A DNA stretch of 64,000 nt, taken from Selaginella moellendorffii. Taxonomy: Eukaryota; Streptophyta; Lycopodiopsida; Selaginellales; Selaginellaceae. The stretch spans positions 154,778 through 218,777 of the forward strand of contig NW_003314263.1 of NCBI RefSeq assembly GCF_000143415.4, written 5' to 3'. Positions within the stretch are counted from its first letter, which is position 1; the number at the start of each line of letters is the position of its first letter. The notes under the pieces are model-generated. The model was not told where the DNA came from and ran no database searches. It was given only the letters and a program-made list of their open reading frames with translations. Positions 43,301-56,212 of this stretch are shown here, piece by piece. The position numbers and the translations under genes were made by a program.

Positions 43301-44536
43301 CAAACCTGTTAAGGTGCCGAGGTGAGATCACTAGGTGATCTTGTGGCTAAATAAGGACAAGGTCCTTGTTTGGGTTAAGGAATAAGATTCCTAGTTCAAA
43401 GTGTTGATTTGAACTATTGATGATGGTGTGGCTTGGTCAAGGTGACCAAGTGGGAAAAGCACCTTAGGGAAATGAGCTATGTCATTGCGATGGCATAGTG
43501 TGTCCAAGGAAAGTAGTTTCTAAAGAGACCCATGGGAGGGTCACAAAGTTGGGCCGTGGATAGAGCCCACAGCAAAAGATGCTAAAAGAGACTTACTAGG
43601 GGTGAACACCCTAATCTTGGCAAAGCAGAGCCTTTGCTATGGAATCAAAAGAATACCTCAAGGAGGGAGGTAGAGATTCGATATTGCTTGGTGCAACCAT
43701 TAACGGATAGGAGCAAAAGATGAGTGGCCAAGATAGGGCCGTGGAATCCCTTGGAAGGAATCCAAGTGACAAAGTTAGGCGAGGAACACTAATGTGTTGG
43801 ACGCTAACAAATTGCGGGAAAGGAAGTGTGTTTCCAAGGATGGATTCCGAATTGCTCCGATTTGGCGAAAGTAGAAGCTCCAAGGGAGGGAGCGGTAAGG
43901 TAGCCAAATGATAGGGCCATGGACAGCCCTAGCACAAAGTATGATAAATGGAACTTAGTGCCCAAGGTGGCACGAAATAGAAGATACGATGATGATGCCC
44001 TCAAGTAATGAACTTCCTGGGATTGGGTAGTGGAGTTGCACAATCTGTGCAATGCAAGGTGTTGGAGACACCTAGGAAATTGACTTCCAAAAGTCAAAAG
44101 AGTAAAAGTTCCAAGGTGCAAACTTTCAATAGATGGAAATTGAGACTACTCGAGAAGGAGTAGTGGGATTGACTTAGAAAAGGGTCTCTAAGAGGTTTAG
44201 CGAGAATTAAACCAATAAAAGGAGAGAACCACTATATGTGGTCCAATCAGTCTCTAAGTTGGAGAGACTACCCTCCTTAGAGGATAGGTAAGGCATGGTG
44301 AGCCTTTGGTGTCAAACCATGGAGGAATATGCAGAAGGCATGCTGAGCCTTCAATGTCCAACCATTGACGAATATGGAGAAGGCCTTCAATGTCAAACCA
44401 TGAGCCTTCAATGTCAAACCATTGACAAATATTGGCTACGCGCCAAGGATGGAAATGGTAACACATGCGGGTGTTACTTTATAAAATGGTTCACCGTTCA
44501 ATGAGGACATCGAACTTCATCTATGGGTGGTGGAGT
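40385..44536 (+). other. Non-coding internal region of LARD A copy I
   Basis: About 4.1 kb with only short, unsupported frames. It is G-rich in the sense strand, and a purine-rich tract (GGGTGGTGGAG, 44,525-44,535) precedes the 3' LTR. No pol or gag motif is seen. Confidence 0.75.
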
Positions 44537-45138
44537 TGTGAGACACAAAATCCCTAGGCCCCAAAGTGGAGCCGGAAGGGCGCCACATGGTAGTGGCCGA
44601 AGCGAGAGCCAAACGAGCGTAACACGTTTGGACCAAAAGCTCTGACTTGAAAAGTCAAGAGCGGGAGTGGAACTCCCAACAAAGTGCTCGAGGAACGAGC
44701 ACGAAGCGAGCAATAAGCGAGGCTCCAAAAATGGACCCAAAAGGACCAACACATGACACGTGGAAGTGTCCGAGGTGGACTCGAGTCGGAGTCCGAAGTG
44801 GAGTCCGAGATGGACCCGAGTTGGAGTCCGAAGTGGAGTCCGAGATGGACCCGAGTTGGAGTCCGAAGTCGAGTCCGAGATGGACCCGAGTTGGAGTCCG
44901 AAGTGGAATCCGAGATGGAGTCCGAGATGGAGTCCGAGGTGGACCCGAGATGGACTCGAGATGGACCCGAGATGGAGTCCGAGGTGGACCCGAGATGGAC
45001 CCGAGATGGACCCGAGATGGAGTCCGAGATGGAGTCCGAGATGGAGTCCGAGGTGGACCCGAGATGGAGTCCGAGATGGAGTCCGAGATGGACCCGAGAT
45101 GGAGTCTGAAGTCGAGACCGAGACCGAGACCGAGACCG
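44537..45138 (+). repeat. Family-A 3' LTR, truncated
   Basis: Identical start to the LTR at 38,603. It breaks off after GAGACCGAGACCGA where CCCCAAGCCTCC of a family-B LTR begins. The truncation point lies in the shared repetitive part. Confidence 0.85.
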
Positions 45139-45689
45139 ACCCCAAGCCTCCTTTAGTACTAGGAGTTAGTCTCTGGGACAAACTCGAAACTTAGTAAATA
45201 TAAAATGTCCCTAGATTGTGAATTTGGACACGGGACGAACACCATTGTGTTCAGGCCAACCTCTATATTCCGTAGATATGCCAAATGAGCAAATCTGAAC
45301 ACTTTCTATAAATAGCATTTGGGATCGAAATGAGACTAACACAAAGGGCATGATAGCAAGGGTGTTTGGCAAACACAGTAAGCTATCATCCAACGATATT
45401 GAGGGACTAATCTCAATATGCGAGGGTTCTTGTCAAGCCAGTGCAAGACAAAGCAAAAGAGAACTAAAAGCCAGGTTGAGTATGCTCAGCTAAAAACACA
45501 TAGGAGTTCCTACCTTATGTCCATCTGGCTAAGTACAGATGTTAAGCCCAGTAAACTAACACTTGAACAAGAGGGGCTGATAAAGAGAACCAGCAATACT
45601 GACTTCCTACCGTCGTGGTAGTAAAGTAAGAGTGTCCGTAAGGACTAGCCGACAAGTAACTTTCGATACCCGAAGTCACATTCACGACA
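45139..45689 (-). repeat. Family-B LTR, partial
   Basis: It matches the second half of the LTR at 50,584-51,718 (CCAAGCCTCC...TTCACGACA). The polypurine tract CTCTCCCCCCCTA and the chromovirus-type 3' UTR (ATCGATGCATACTC...) follow. Confidence 0.85.
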
Positions 45690-48600
45690 CTCTCCCCCCC
45701 TAGGGAAGATTGATATCCTCATCGATGCATACTCAAGTCTAGAATACCGCTAAGGAAACAACTCCAGAAAAAGTTCATGGTATTCACACTATGTGAGAAA
45801 TGCACCAACTTAAATGAGTTAGGGATAACCTCTTTGTCTAATGCAGATGCACTACCAGCTTAAACACCTTCTGGCTATCGCCGACAAGGAAATGACCAAT
45901 GGAGTTAGCCACCCTTGTTGCTATGGGTGTCACCCAGCTTACAAAAGTGTGATATGCCCCTGCCTACAAGGACATAGAGAGAGAAGCTAGAGGCCCCAAC
46001 CCTCATGAGCAAAGAAACCAAACCCGTCGGTAAAGTGTAGATATACTACTGTAAACAGGCAGTTAGAGTTGTTTACACAGTCACGCCCTTTTAAAGGAAT
46101 AAGGAACATCGACAGAGAGGCAGGTTATGTGACCAGTCAACAGTAGCTACCTCATGACTAGAGATTTCACCATGCATACGAAGTGCCGAAACTAGTTTGC
46201 CTATATTGGCCCAACTGAAAGATCAATAGATGAACAATATCAAAGTCATAGACAATGATATCTTAGAGACTTAATTATCAGTGAATAAATCTTATACTAG
46301 AACACAAATGTATTCCAAATAAGTTATCATCTGATAAACCAATAGTATAATATAGGAACCACCAAGATCATCATAATTGGTAAACATAGGAATCACCATT
46401 CAACAAAATTCAATAGCAAGTATATCATCAAGGAAACTCAATGATGAAATTTAACTACTGAAGATGGCAGATAGTATGCCAAATAACTTACTAAAGATAA
46501 CTCAAAAAACACAAAGTATCATTGACTAACAAGCACAATGCTCACGAATGTATCACCCAAAGGAAATAACATCCCAATCTATTAGAACTAACCCGAGCAA
46601 TAACCAACAGAACAGAATGAATGTGGTAAGACCAACAAACACCCATTTATGCTAACTATCACAGAAGCCAATTTGAATAAATCCCGGTCAACAATACTAA
46701 GGAACCAGAGTTGCTCAAGCAAGTGTCAGCAACATCCTATCAATACCTCAAACCCAAAAGACCAATCCAAGGCAAACCACAAATAATATGTGATATTGCA
46801 AAAAGCCATAAACCATCAAAGAAAACAATAAACCATTATAAAAGATTATTAATCATCCCATCAATAAAGAGATCCATAATCATCGTTGAAGAAAGAATCT
46901 ACCATCCTGAAGAACAACAACTCAGTCTATATCAATAATAATCAAGCAAAACTCTTGACAAGGATAATCAACTATCTTAGATGATAGTCAATCATCACCA
47001 ATGATTACTAGATGCAAAAAATAACTTCAACATCGAAGCTAATGAGCCAAAAATGCCTTCCCCAACAACTTCTAACTAATGGAACAATGAGCATTAAACT
47101 CAAAGAACCAAAAGCGTGAAGAAGTTTATAGCTAAGTCTTGCCTAACAATAATCACAAGTTTTGCATGAGCTAACTTTAATGCTAAAGAAGAAATTATGG
47201 TACAAACCACAATATTCTACTCAACACATCCATAAGCTAAACTTCATAATGCCAAAGCTAATAAAGAGCATATCCGCATCAATCCAAAAGCCAAGCACAA
47301 CGAAGTTATATTCAACAAGTGATCATCAAACTAATCCTCCATGAATCCATCTATAGCAAGACGTAACTCACTTCATAACAAGCACAAGAAGAACTATCAA
47401 TGATCGATATATCCCAAATTAAATCTAATAAGGATTTAAACATTTCAATATCGATCACTAACTCTTCCACTTGTAGAGTTAGCATAGTCCACGACTGAAT
47501 CACTTTTCAAGGAAAAGCCAAAGCTCAACCTCTACTAAATAATCTTGTCTAGAACACAACTAACTCAAACTTGCCACTCAGTTCATTTGAACGTCAACAT
47601 AGTTGCTAACTAGCAAATGCGCGAATTCTAATAACACAAAGCTATAACCAAATCACCAACACTATCTTTATTGAGACTAATGAAACTCAATATCAATCCT
47701 AAAGATAGACATCTCATCTCACTTGAATTTCAACATCAATAATATTAATGACAAGGCATCACTTCAATGCTATCAACACCATAACAAAGCTAGAAGAAAG
47801 CAAGAGTGAATCACCACCCAAAACTTTTTAGCAACTAAGCTAACCAAAGTCGAAGATACTATACTCAGTATCTGAGACTAATCCTCCAACAATACTCAAC
47901 TACATATAACACTTCCTCAAAGAGTGAATCACCACATCCAAGANNNNNNNNNNNNNNNNNNNNNNNNNNNNNNNNNNNNNNNNNNNNNNNNNNNNNNNNN
48001 NNNNNNNNNNNNNNNNNNNNNNNNNNNNNNNNNNNNNNNNNNNNNNNNNNNNNNNNNNNNNNNNNNNNNNNNNNNNNNNNNNNNNNNNNNNNNNNNNNNN
48101 NNNNNNNNNNNNNNNNNNNNNNNNNNNNNNGTCTACAAGTAATCACTAGTCGCAAAGCAACTAACAATCACTCCTCAACTTGCGTTCACAAGACCCAACA
48201 CTACACTCATGCCATTGAGTTATATACTTGTCCAACATGAACGTAATACCCAGATATGAGATAAGGGTTCATGGACAAGTATAAACTAAATGATCATTCG
48301 AATCCAACTCAACCATAATAAGCTCACCAACACGTCTAGTCAATAGCTCTGAGCATGCCTTGAAGAGGCTAGCTATGCATGATCAACACTCAGTCAAAAC
48401 TAAAGTGAAGACCATGAAATGAACTCATATTGGTACACAACCTCCTCATAGACAAAGCTATAGTATAGGTACCAACATCTCAACCTCAAACAACTAAATT
48501 GGACATCATTATCCTCAACCAAGGTGCAAGGCTACCAAGACTAAGTCAAGATTAGTGAGAGCTCACTACTCTCATAGAGTCTAACGAAATGCAAGATGCA

Positions 48601-50570
48601 ACCTGCCACCGAGCATAACGCTACAGAGGAAAGGCACAAGGGTCACCTTTCTAGAAAAGTGCAATGGCCACTTTTTTACACAAACTCCAGACTTTAACCA
48701 ACCTAATTGCTTTAGCCCCAAGAGTCAGCATCCCTTTCAGGTCACATCATACAAACAACCTACTAAGGTCTAAACTAACCAAAGTTAACTCCAACCCCTT
48801 CACTAGTTTGTATTGGCTTACGAAAACAGAATTGTTTTCAAGCAAAGTGACCAACAGATCAACCATTGGAAAAGTTTAAGAAAATTTGTGGACTCAATCC
48901 AGGATTACAAACTTTCAAGACTCAACCAACTTCCTCCTACTAACAACTTCACATAGGTTCACCTCAACACCAATTCTCATGACCCATAGTATGCTTAAGC
49001 ATCGAACATCTTTTGCCCATTTTTCCAACATCTAACACTGACATTCGCACAATGCAAAATGAACACCCAAGGCTTGATCACGAAGACCATATCTTCGGAT
49101 ATCCACATTGCACTAACACTCGTCTTCAATCACCTTCAAGATTTAATGTGAAGCCAAAACACTAACAAGAAAAATGACATGGAAAATCAAGCTCTAAGGA
49201 AAATTCCTCATCATTCGAATCAACAATGCCACTTCCACTAACACAAGTGCTAGTGATGTCAATGCCTCAATTACACACTTTCTCCATCCAACAATCTACT
49301 CCAAGTGCTAACAGATAACCAACAAGTCATAGCAAATGAATGCTATAACCCTTTCCAACACCTTATAAGCAAACTCTTCAAGGAATAAGGAACCAACTTA
49401 AGCTTAGCATAATGGATCACTATCGAAAATCCAGTCAAAGCTACTACAATGCTACTATATGTAAGTAGATTAGCTTCACCGTCAACCACTTTGGGGTTGA
49501 TCATCATCTAACCAAGCAACTTCGTAAACACATTACTCGTTATCACATGGATATGATATAAAGTCATAATGACTTGATCATCAATTGAGCAACACCACGA
49601 GCAATACCAATGTCATTACTTCAAAGGTTTATGTGATCATCAAGTGCCAACTCAATTCGACAAAATGCAACATAAATGCCACACTCCATCGATAGAGTTT
49701 TATAACACCCAATACCACTAACTTTTGTTCACAACATGGACAAGCTCATGCCACTCTCTATCTGACCAAACTCAACACTAATCCAACACCAAGTTACTCA
49801 AGGAGCAATAACAAGGTTCCCCAGAAAAGAATTGAGCATTGTAATCCAATAGCAAGCCTAGACAAAATGGTTTAGCGCTTCATCGCTATCCATCCCACAA
49901 CTCATCATTTGTAAGACCATCATTTCCAGTATGCATCAAGGTATGGTCTCTTGATTGCATAATGTGAACACGAGCAATGAGTCACACCTCGTTACAAATC
50001 ATCTCTCCAAGAAGAGAAAATGATTTACATATTTAATCCTTCGTCCCTGACAACTCTCTTTCCGGTCTTCTCTTTGACCAAACCTCAAGCTTGCTTTCAC
50101 ACTGCCTTCAATTCAATCCAAGAAAAGTTTATAAGAGAGCACGGCAATGATTACTTAAATCAATAGACTAACCCCTACAGACTTGATTGATCCACTTGTA
50201 ATCATGCCTAGGAAGGATCCACTAGAGCCATGCTAAATAGCTATGGACCAACATATTTGCCACTCATAGCAAACTCAGGAAAGGTTTACTTTCACCCATG
50301 GTACACGGAACAACTCATGGAACCACTATTAGGCTAACATTAATCCTGCCAACTCAAAGCGTATCCTCAAGTTGCTAATGTGCCTCACTCACGAGCCCAA
50401 GAGCAAGCTCACATTATAAGGTACAATAAGGTAACCAAATCCATACCCAAGGAACAATTGTGAAGTCTTTGCACCCAAACGTGTACCCACTCGGATCATC
50501 GTTTTCATCTTTGCGTATGCAAAGAGACTAGTTGCCCAATCTCATTGAATAGTACTCGCTAAGACGTATC
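45690..50570 (-). other. Non-coding A-rich internal region of a family-B non-autonomous element
   Basis: The first 500 bp align with the chromovirus 3' UTR; the remaining roughly 4.4 kb are A/C-rich on this strand (CAACAC, AACTCA) with no frame longer than about 75 codons and no retroviral motif. It lies between a family-B LTR piece and a family-B 5' LTR with a good primer site, so it fits a LARD that depends on the chromovirus machinery. An assembly gap falls inside it. Confidence 0.65.
47944..48130. other. Assembly gap (187 N)
   Basis: A run of N. Apparent frames across it are meaningless. Confidence 1.
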
Positions 50571-50583
50571 CTCTGATACCAAA
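50570..50583 (-). promoter_or_regulatory. Primer-binding site, near-perfect initiator Met tRNA match
   Basis: On the minus strand TTTGGTATCAGAGG follows the LTR end ...GTGCTACA. Confidence 0.85.
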
Positions 50584-51718
50584 TGTAGCACACGTGGTTT
50601 TGACCCTTTATCCTATGGTGATTTACCATAGGATAACACCACGAAGCGGAACCTAAACCCTCTTTATGCCACGTGACACATGCCACATGTCATATGCCAC
50701 GTGTCCAAAGGACAGTGGTGGGGAACCCAAGGTTCAGGGCCTTGGGCCACTGAATGAAGGAACAGTGCCAAACTCCCAAGCATGGAGACAAGGAGTGACG
50801 AAACCAGACCATGGAGCAACTCCCAAGCATACAGCTCAAGGAGCGAAGGGATAGGAGCCTGGAGCGACTTGGAACAGTCCTGGAGCAACTAGCATCCTAA
50901 TGCTAGGACCAACACGCAAAACGGAGCTAAATGGAGTTTGGCACTATTTCAGCATACCAATAACCTAACGCAAGGACATGGGTACTCCACTAGCTAGTAT
51001 GGTGTGGAACTTGGGCTTAGACCCAAGCTAGACGTAGAACAAGGACAGGCACGCAAGCGGGAGCTAGACTATGCCTCAGGTTGGTTAGCCATACCCGACC
51101 TACCCATTATCCTTACTATACATTTGGAACCCCCTATAACCCCCCCCTTGAGGAACACACGCTTTGGGCTTTCACCCCAAACCTCCCATAATACCAGGAG
51201 TTAGTCTCTGGGACAAGCTCGAAACTTACTAAATATGGAATGTCCCTAGATTGCGAATTTGGACATGGGACCATTGTGTTCAGGCCAACCTCTACATTCC
51301 GTAGATATGCTAAATGAGCAAATCTGGACACTTTCCATAAATAGCATTTGGGACTGAAATGAAACTAACACAAAGGGCATGATAGCGAGGGCGTTTGGTA
51401 AACAGAGTAAGCTATCATCTAATGATATTGAGAGACTAATTTCAATACGTGAGGGTTCTTGTCAAGCCAATGCAAGACAAAGCAAAAGAGAACTAAGAGC
51501 TAGGCCGAGTATGCTCAGCTAAAAACACATAGGAGTTCCTACTTTATGTCCATTTAGCTAAGTACAGATGCTAAGCCCAGTAAACTAACACTTGAACAAG
51601 AGGGACTGATAAAGAGAACTAGCAATACCGACCTCCTACCATAGTGGCAGTAAGGTAAGAGTGTCCGTAAGGACTAGCCGACAAGTAACTTTCAATACCC
51701 AAAGTCACATTTGCGACA
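50584..51718 (-). repeat. Family-B 5' LTR (1,135 bp)
   Basis: TGTAGCACACGTGGTTTTG ... CACATTTGCGACA. It is the most complete copy of this LTR in the window. Confidence 0.9.
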
Positions 51719-52866
51719 AGATGCACGCAGACATGAAAAATAGCCTTCCCCAATATTTCTTTTCCAGTCCCCACCAAATCCCTTTTTGTCCATGGCCGTG
51801 TTCGCCAACACTGCCACTAGATCAAGGCCCACAGGCCTGATCAATAAGTCCCCTTGTTCTCTAGGATTTCCTTGTTATGTGACCACATCTTTGGTCACTA
51901 CACCAGAGGACTCCTCCTCTTCCTTTCCACCATCTGGGACTCTGGGATAACATTTTGGAACACCGTGGCCCTATGCGAGCCTCATGGGTACTCTCCCCAC
52001 CTTCTGCCTTTGGGTGCTCTAACCATGGGTTTAGAGCGAGGTTCTATTGAGCCACGCTAGGTATCCAAGTAGATAGTGCCACCCACGCTTGGACTGGGAG
52101 TAGTGACCATTTGATCTCCCGGGGGAACTAGAGTCGGCTCTTGAACACTTCACCAAGCTACCCCGCTTGTTAGTTCCTATTCACTCTAGCTTTGGACTTC
52201 CTAGTGGTCATCTCATCACCCAACAGTTGGGTATGGCCTTCTTAGGCCAAACTGGCTCCACTGGGGTCCAACCCCCACACTCTCCCTATTATACTTTTGG
52301 AACCCTCTATAGCCCCTCCCCCCCCCCACAGGGGACAATCGCTTTGGGCTTTCACCCAACAGCTTATATTAATATTTGGACTCGGACTCGATCTCAGTTT
52401 TGGACTTAGACTTGGTCTTGATCTCGGTCTCGGTCTCGGGTCCATCTCAAACTCCATCTTAGGTCCATCTCGGACTCCATCTCGGGTCCATCTTAGACTC
52501 CATTTCAAACTCTATCTCAGGTCCATCTCAGACTCCATCTCAGAATCCATCTCGGGTCCATCTTGGACTCCATCTCGGGTCTATTTCAGGTCCATCTCAG
52601 ACTCCATCTAGGGTCCATCTCAGGTCTATCTTGGACTCCTTCACATGTCATGTGTTGGTCCTCTTGTGTCCCTTTTCTAGAGGCTCGCTTACTACTTGCT
52701 TTGTGCTTGTTCCTTAAGCACTTCGTTGGGAGTTCCACTCCCACTCTCGACTTTTCAAGTTGGAGCTTTTAATCCAAACGTGTTATGCTCGTTTGGCTTT
52801 TGCTTTGGCCACTACCATGTGGCACCCTTTTGGCTCCACTTTGGGCTTTGGGATTTGTGTCTCACA
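51719..52866 (-). repeat. Family-A 3' LTR, second part
   Basis: It continues the LTR broken at 34,761 (AGATGCACGCAGACATG) and ends GTGTCTCACA. Minisatellite in reverse at about 52,380-52,640. Confidence 0.85.
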
Positions 52867-55800
52867 ACTCCACCACTGATAGACGAAGTTTAATGTCCTC
52901 ATCAAACAATAAACCCTTTTGTAGAGTACCACAAATATGCATTACCCTTTCCATCCTTGGCACCTAGCCAATATTCGTCAATGGTTTGACACTAAAGGTT
53001 TACCATGCCTTGTCCATCCTCTAAGGAGCATAGTCTCAATAACATAGGGACTTATTCGACCACCCGTGGTAGTTCTCTTCTTTTATTGGTTTATTTCTCG
53101 CTAAACCCCTTAGAGACACCTTCTCTGATTTCCGTTTAGGTGTCTTTCCCACTTGGTCACTTTGACTATGTCACACCATTACTAACAGTTCAAATCAACA
53201 CTTTGAACTAGGAACCTTATTCCTTAACCTCACAAGGACCTCGTCCTTGTTTAGCTGTAAAATCACCTAGTGATTTAACCTTGGTCACCTTAATAGGTTT
53301 TCCAATAAGTACTAGGTTTTCTAAATCTTTAACTTGTTGACCATGACCCCGGGGGCATCCCTCACACTTGGCAGTGCACCTAAGCCAGCCTTTCTGGCCA
53401 AGGGTCCATAGCACTTGAGATTGGATGTCCCCATCTTATTCACCACGTCTTTGGTGCCACTTGCACCAAAGTGTTCAAATTAGATATGCCGAGCCACACT
53501 AAGTAATTTAACCGTGCATCACGACTCTTGGGCATCCCCCGATTGGCGGTGTGCCCAAGCCAGTCTCCTTCCTGAAAGTCCATAACCACCAAAAAATGAG
53601 TATCCTCATATTCCAAACCATCACCACGCCCTAGTGAGTTAGGACTTGAACCCACGCACTAAAGAGTTGGGACTCGAACCCAACCTTCGTATATGCATCT
53701 ATGGACCGCATTATCTAGAATACCTGGCATGTCTCTCCACGCTGGTGCACCAACTTATACTTAGATCACAACTTAGGAACCTAGTTTCTCTACACTACCA
53801 AGTCCTCTCACTTGACAAGTCTGTGATCATGCATGGATTCTTCCATGTTTGGCCCCATAAGCCACCCCTTTTGAAGTTAACACCTTCAACTAGGGGATTT
53901 GTTCCTCTAACTTGCCAATCTCACTTAGCAAGTCATCCGACTAACATAACATGGTTTCATGCACAAGCGTGAAAGTCCTTGACCATCGACTCTCATTCAA
54001 AGCCATCCTTTTGAACACTTGGGAATTACTTCCCCAACCTTGATAGCCTTGCGTTATAGCAATCTTCAAGACCACGCTTCTGCTATGCCACTTTAATTTC
54101 ACGCATTTTATAAACCATTTACACTTAGCTTTTTAGGTACTAAGCTACCTAGAATTGTCTTTGGGAACCTTAAAAGAACTTTATCCCTTAGCTTGCTAAG
54201 ACATCTCCTTTCACAAGCTTTCTAATTACCATATGACCTAACATGGACAATTCCATGCTTTCGACTCTCCATGGTATCACAGTTGCTAGTAACAACATGC
54301 TCGAGCGCCCACTTGATTCTCCACTCCCAACTTGTATAATCACCCTTGGTTATGTTATTCGATTCTTATGGTTCGATTCTATCCCCTTACTACTTGTTTT
54401 TGGCCTCACACATTTCCTTTGGTTATTCTTCTCTAAATTAGGAGGATAACTTTGCACTTTCTACCATGTATTAACAAGTATTCATAGGGATGAACCTACC
54501 CAATAGCCTAGGGAGTGGTTCCTCAATCTGAATATGTTCACCTTATAATCCCACACACCAGGATTAATGTTGCTATTTATGGGCCTTTATATGCCCATCA
54601 CTAGCCTTGCCAAAATTTCATTTTTAGCTTTGTCCAATTCGGGTAGATGGATTTCTCTTGTCTTCGCAACCTTAGACGTTTGAATAGCACCTTCTATCCA
54701 TCATTTGTTAGGGACTTAGTCCCTTGGGCCTTATCTATTACCTTTATGACACCAAATACCACCTTCTAGTGTTCTAGAGTGTTTGGGTGTCCTAATGATA
54801 GCCTCTTTGATAATGAGTATTCCCTTTCACGACATTGATTTATTATATTGCAACATAAGCAATTTATCCCCCATAAGGGTATATTTAACTTCCTTATGCC
54901 ATTAAGAAGTTTTGGGTAGTTATCTTTTACCAGTTTAACCAATTATTTTACACCTTTTGCTTAGTTGCTTCATAATTGTTAGATTCTACAACTCATTGCT
55001 GGTGCTTTCACACCTCCATCATTATTTGGGTCACCACACTCTAACCACATGCTTTCTAGATTAAACTATGCCATTCCCATTTCCATTAGGATTCTTTTGG
55101 GAAAGAGTTTTCATGAACCCATCAATTTAACCTCAAGGCATCACGCCTTGGCACATTAGGTGTCTCCACACTATTGGCTCCACGAGCCTACCTTTATGAC
55201 ATTTTTTTCTCGTGTCTAGGTCCTTGCCAAGATCAATACAATTCTTTCTTATGCCAACTATCTATTACCACTGCACCATAGAGTTTACATACCACTTTGT
55301 GTCAAAGTTGTTTTCTTCTGGGAACACCTTTCCTACGATTTTAGTATGGCACATTCTGCTATTAATGAAATACCCACTGTTCTCATTTATTGATCGTATG
55401 ATCTTTCGTGGGGCACAGCACACCTCAGTCCAAATGCTTTTTACCAATCCCTTAGGACCATTCCTTGAATCTACTTGAGTCATCTAGCATTTTTAGACTT
55501 TGCTAATTCAATAACCCGTAATATCTTATTTTTGAGGTGTTAGCTCACTGGAATACAATTTCGTGTATTCATGTCCTACTTATAAGGACCATCTTTGCAA
55601 ATGTTACTCCAACACTTAATTATTTTTCGTTCTCTATGGGTTACCTTTGCCCCTTGGGACTATCCGTCCCCATGATGAGAATACCGACTCATCCTCTAAG
55701 TACACCCTAACTCCTTGGGTTTGTTCCAGCATTTATAAAAGGTAGCCCTGGCTACAATTTCAAGGACTTGTGTCCTCATCCGTATTTGACCTCTCACAGT

Positions 55801-56212
55801 CATTAATTCCGGTCTCAAATTCATGAGTACTAACCTCAACTATATGACGATAATCTTGTGACTCCTTTATTGTCTTAGATTTTTTATCTTTCCCGTGATC
55901 CCAACTATAGTTGTTTACCACAATTACATTTGCCAGTTTTCTTAGTCAAACACTCATCTAGATCACATCCTCAACTCCCTGAGGAAAACCTTATATTGTT
56001 CATAAGATCCCAAAGTCGTTCCATTATTGGCCCTTTTCTATTCACCACCTCGCCTACAAGTTCACACATGAACTGTAGTGGAAAGTCATGTCTTCCTGAC
56101 TTGCTACTCTTCAAAGATAGGCCCACTTCTAGGACCTTCCGATGCTAACACTAGTGGTGATATACTTGAGCACCAATAAAAGTCAAACTAAAGAACAGCT
56201 CTAATACCAAAT
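52867..56212 (-). other. Non-coding internal region of LARD A copy II
   Basis: Reverse-orientation homologue of 40,385-44,536, more diverged. Only short frames are present. It ends at the primer site (AGCTCTAATACCAAAT, 56,197-56,212). Confidence 0.75.

Larger units (their letters stand above)
38603..45138 (+). mobile_element. LARD family A copy I
   Basis: 5' LTR 38,603-40,368, primer site 40,370-40,384, non-coding internal region 40,369-44,536 and the start of the 3' LTR 44,537-45,138. The 3' LTR is truncated inside its minisatellite where family-B LTR sequence begins. It is inserted in the RT/RNase H part of pol. Its internal region matches that of copy II (52,867-56,212) in reverse. Confidence 0.85.
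34762..51718 (-). mobile_element. Family-B composite inserted in a family-A LTR
   Basis: Duplications GGATG (34,757-34,761) and AGATG (51,719-51,723) flank it, and the interrupted LTR rejoins cleanly. The left LTR is 34,762-35,474 and the right LTR 50,584-51,718; both begin TGTAGCACACGTGG. Between them are partial chromovirus pol, a LARD A (38,603-45,138), another family-B LTR piece and a non-coding internal region, so at least one recombination or deletion has occurred. Confidence 0.7.

Noticed and set aside
47865-48167. Open frames spanning the N run
   Set aside because: They consist mostly of undefined residues across an assembly gap.
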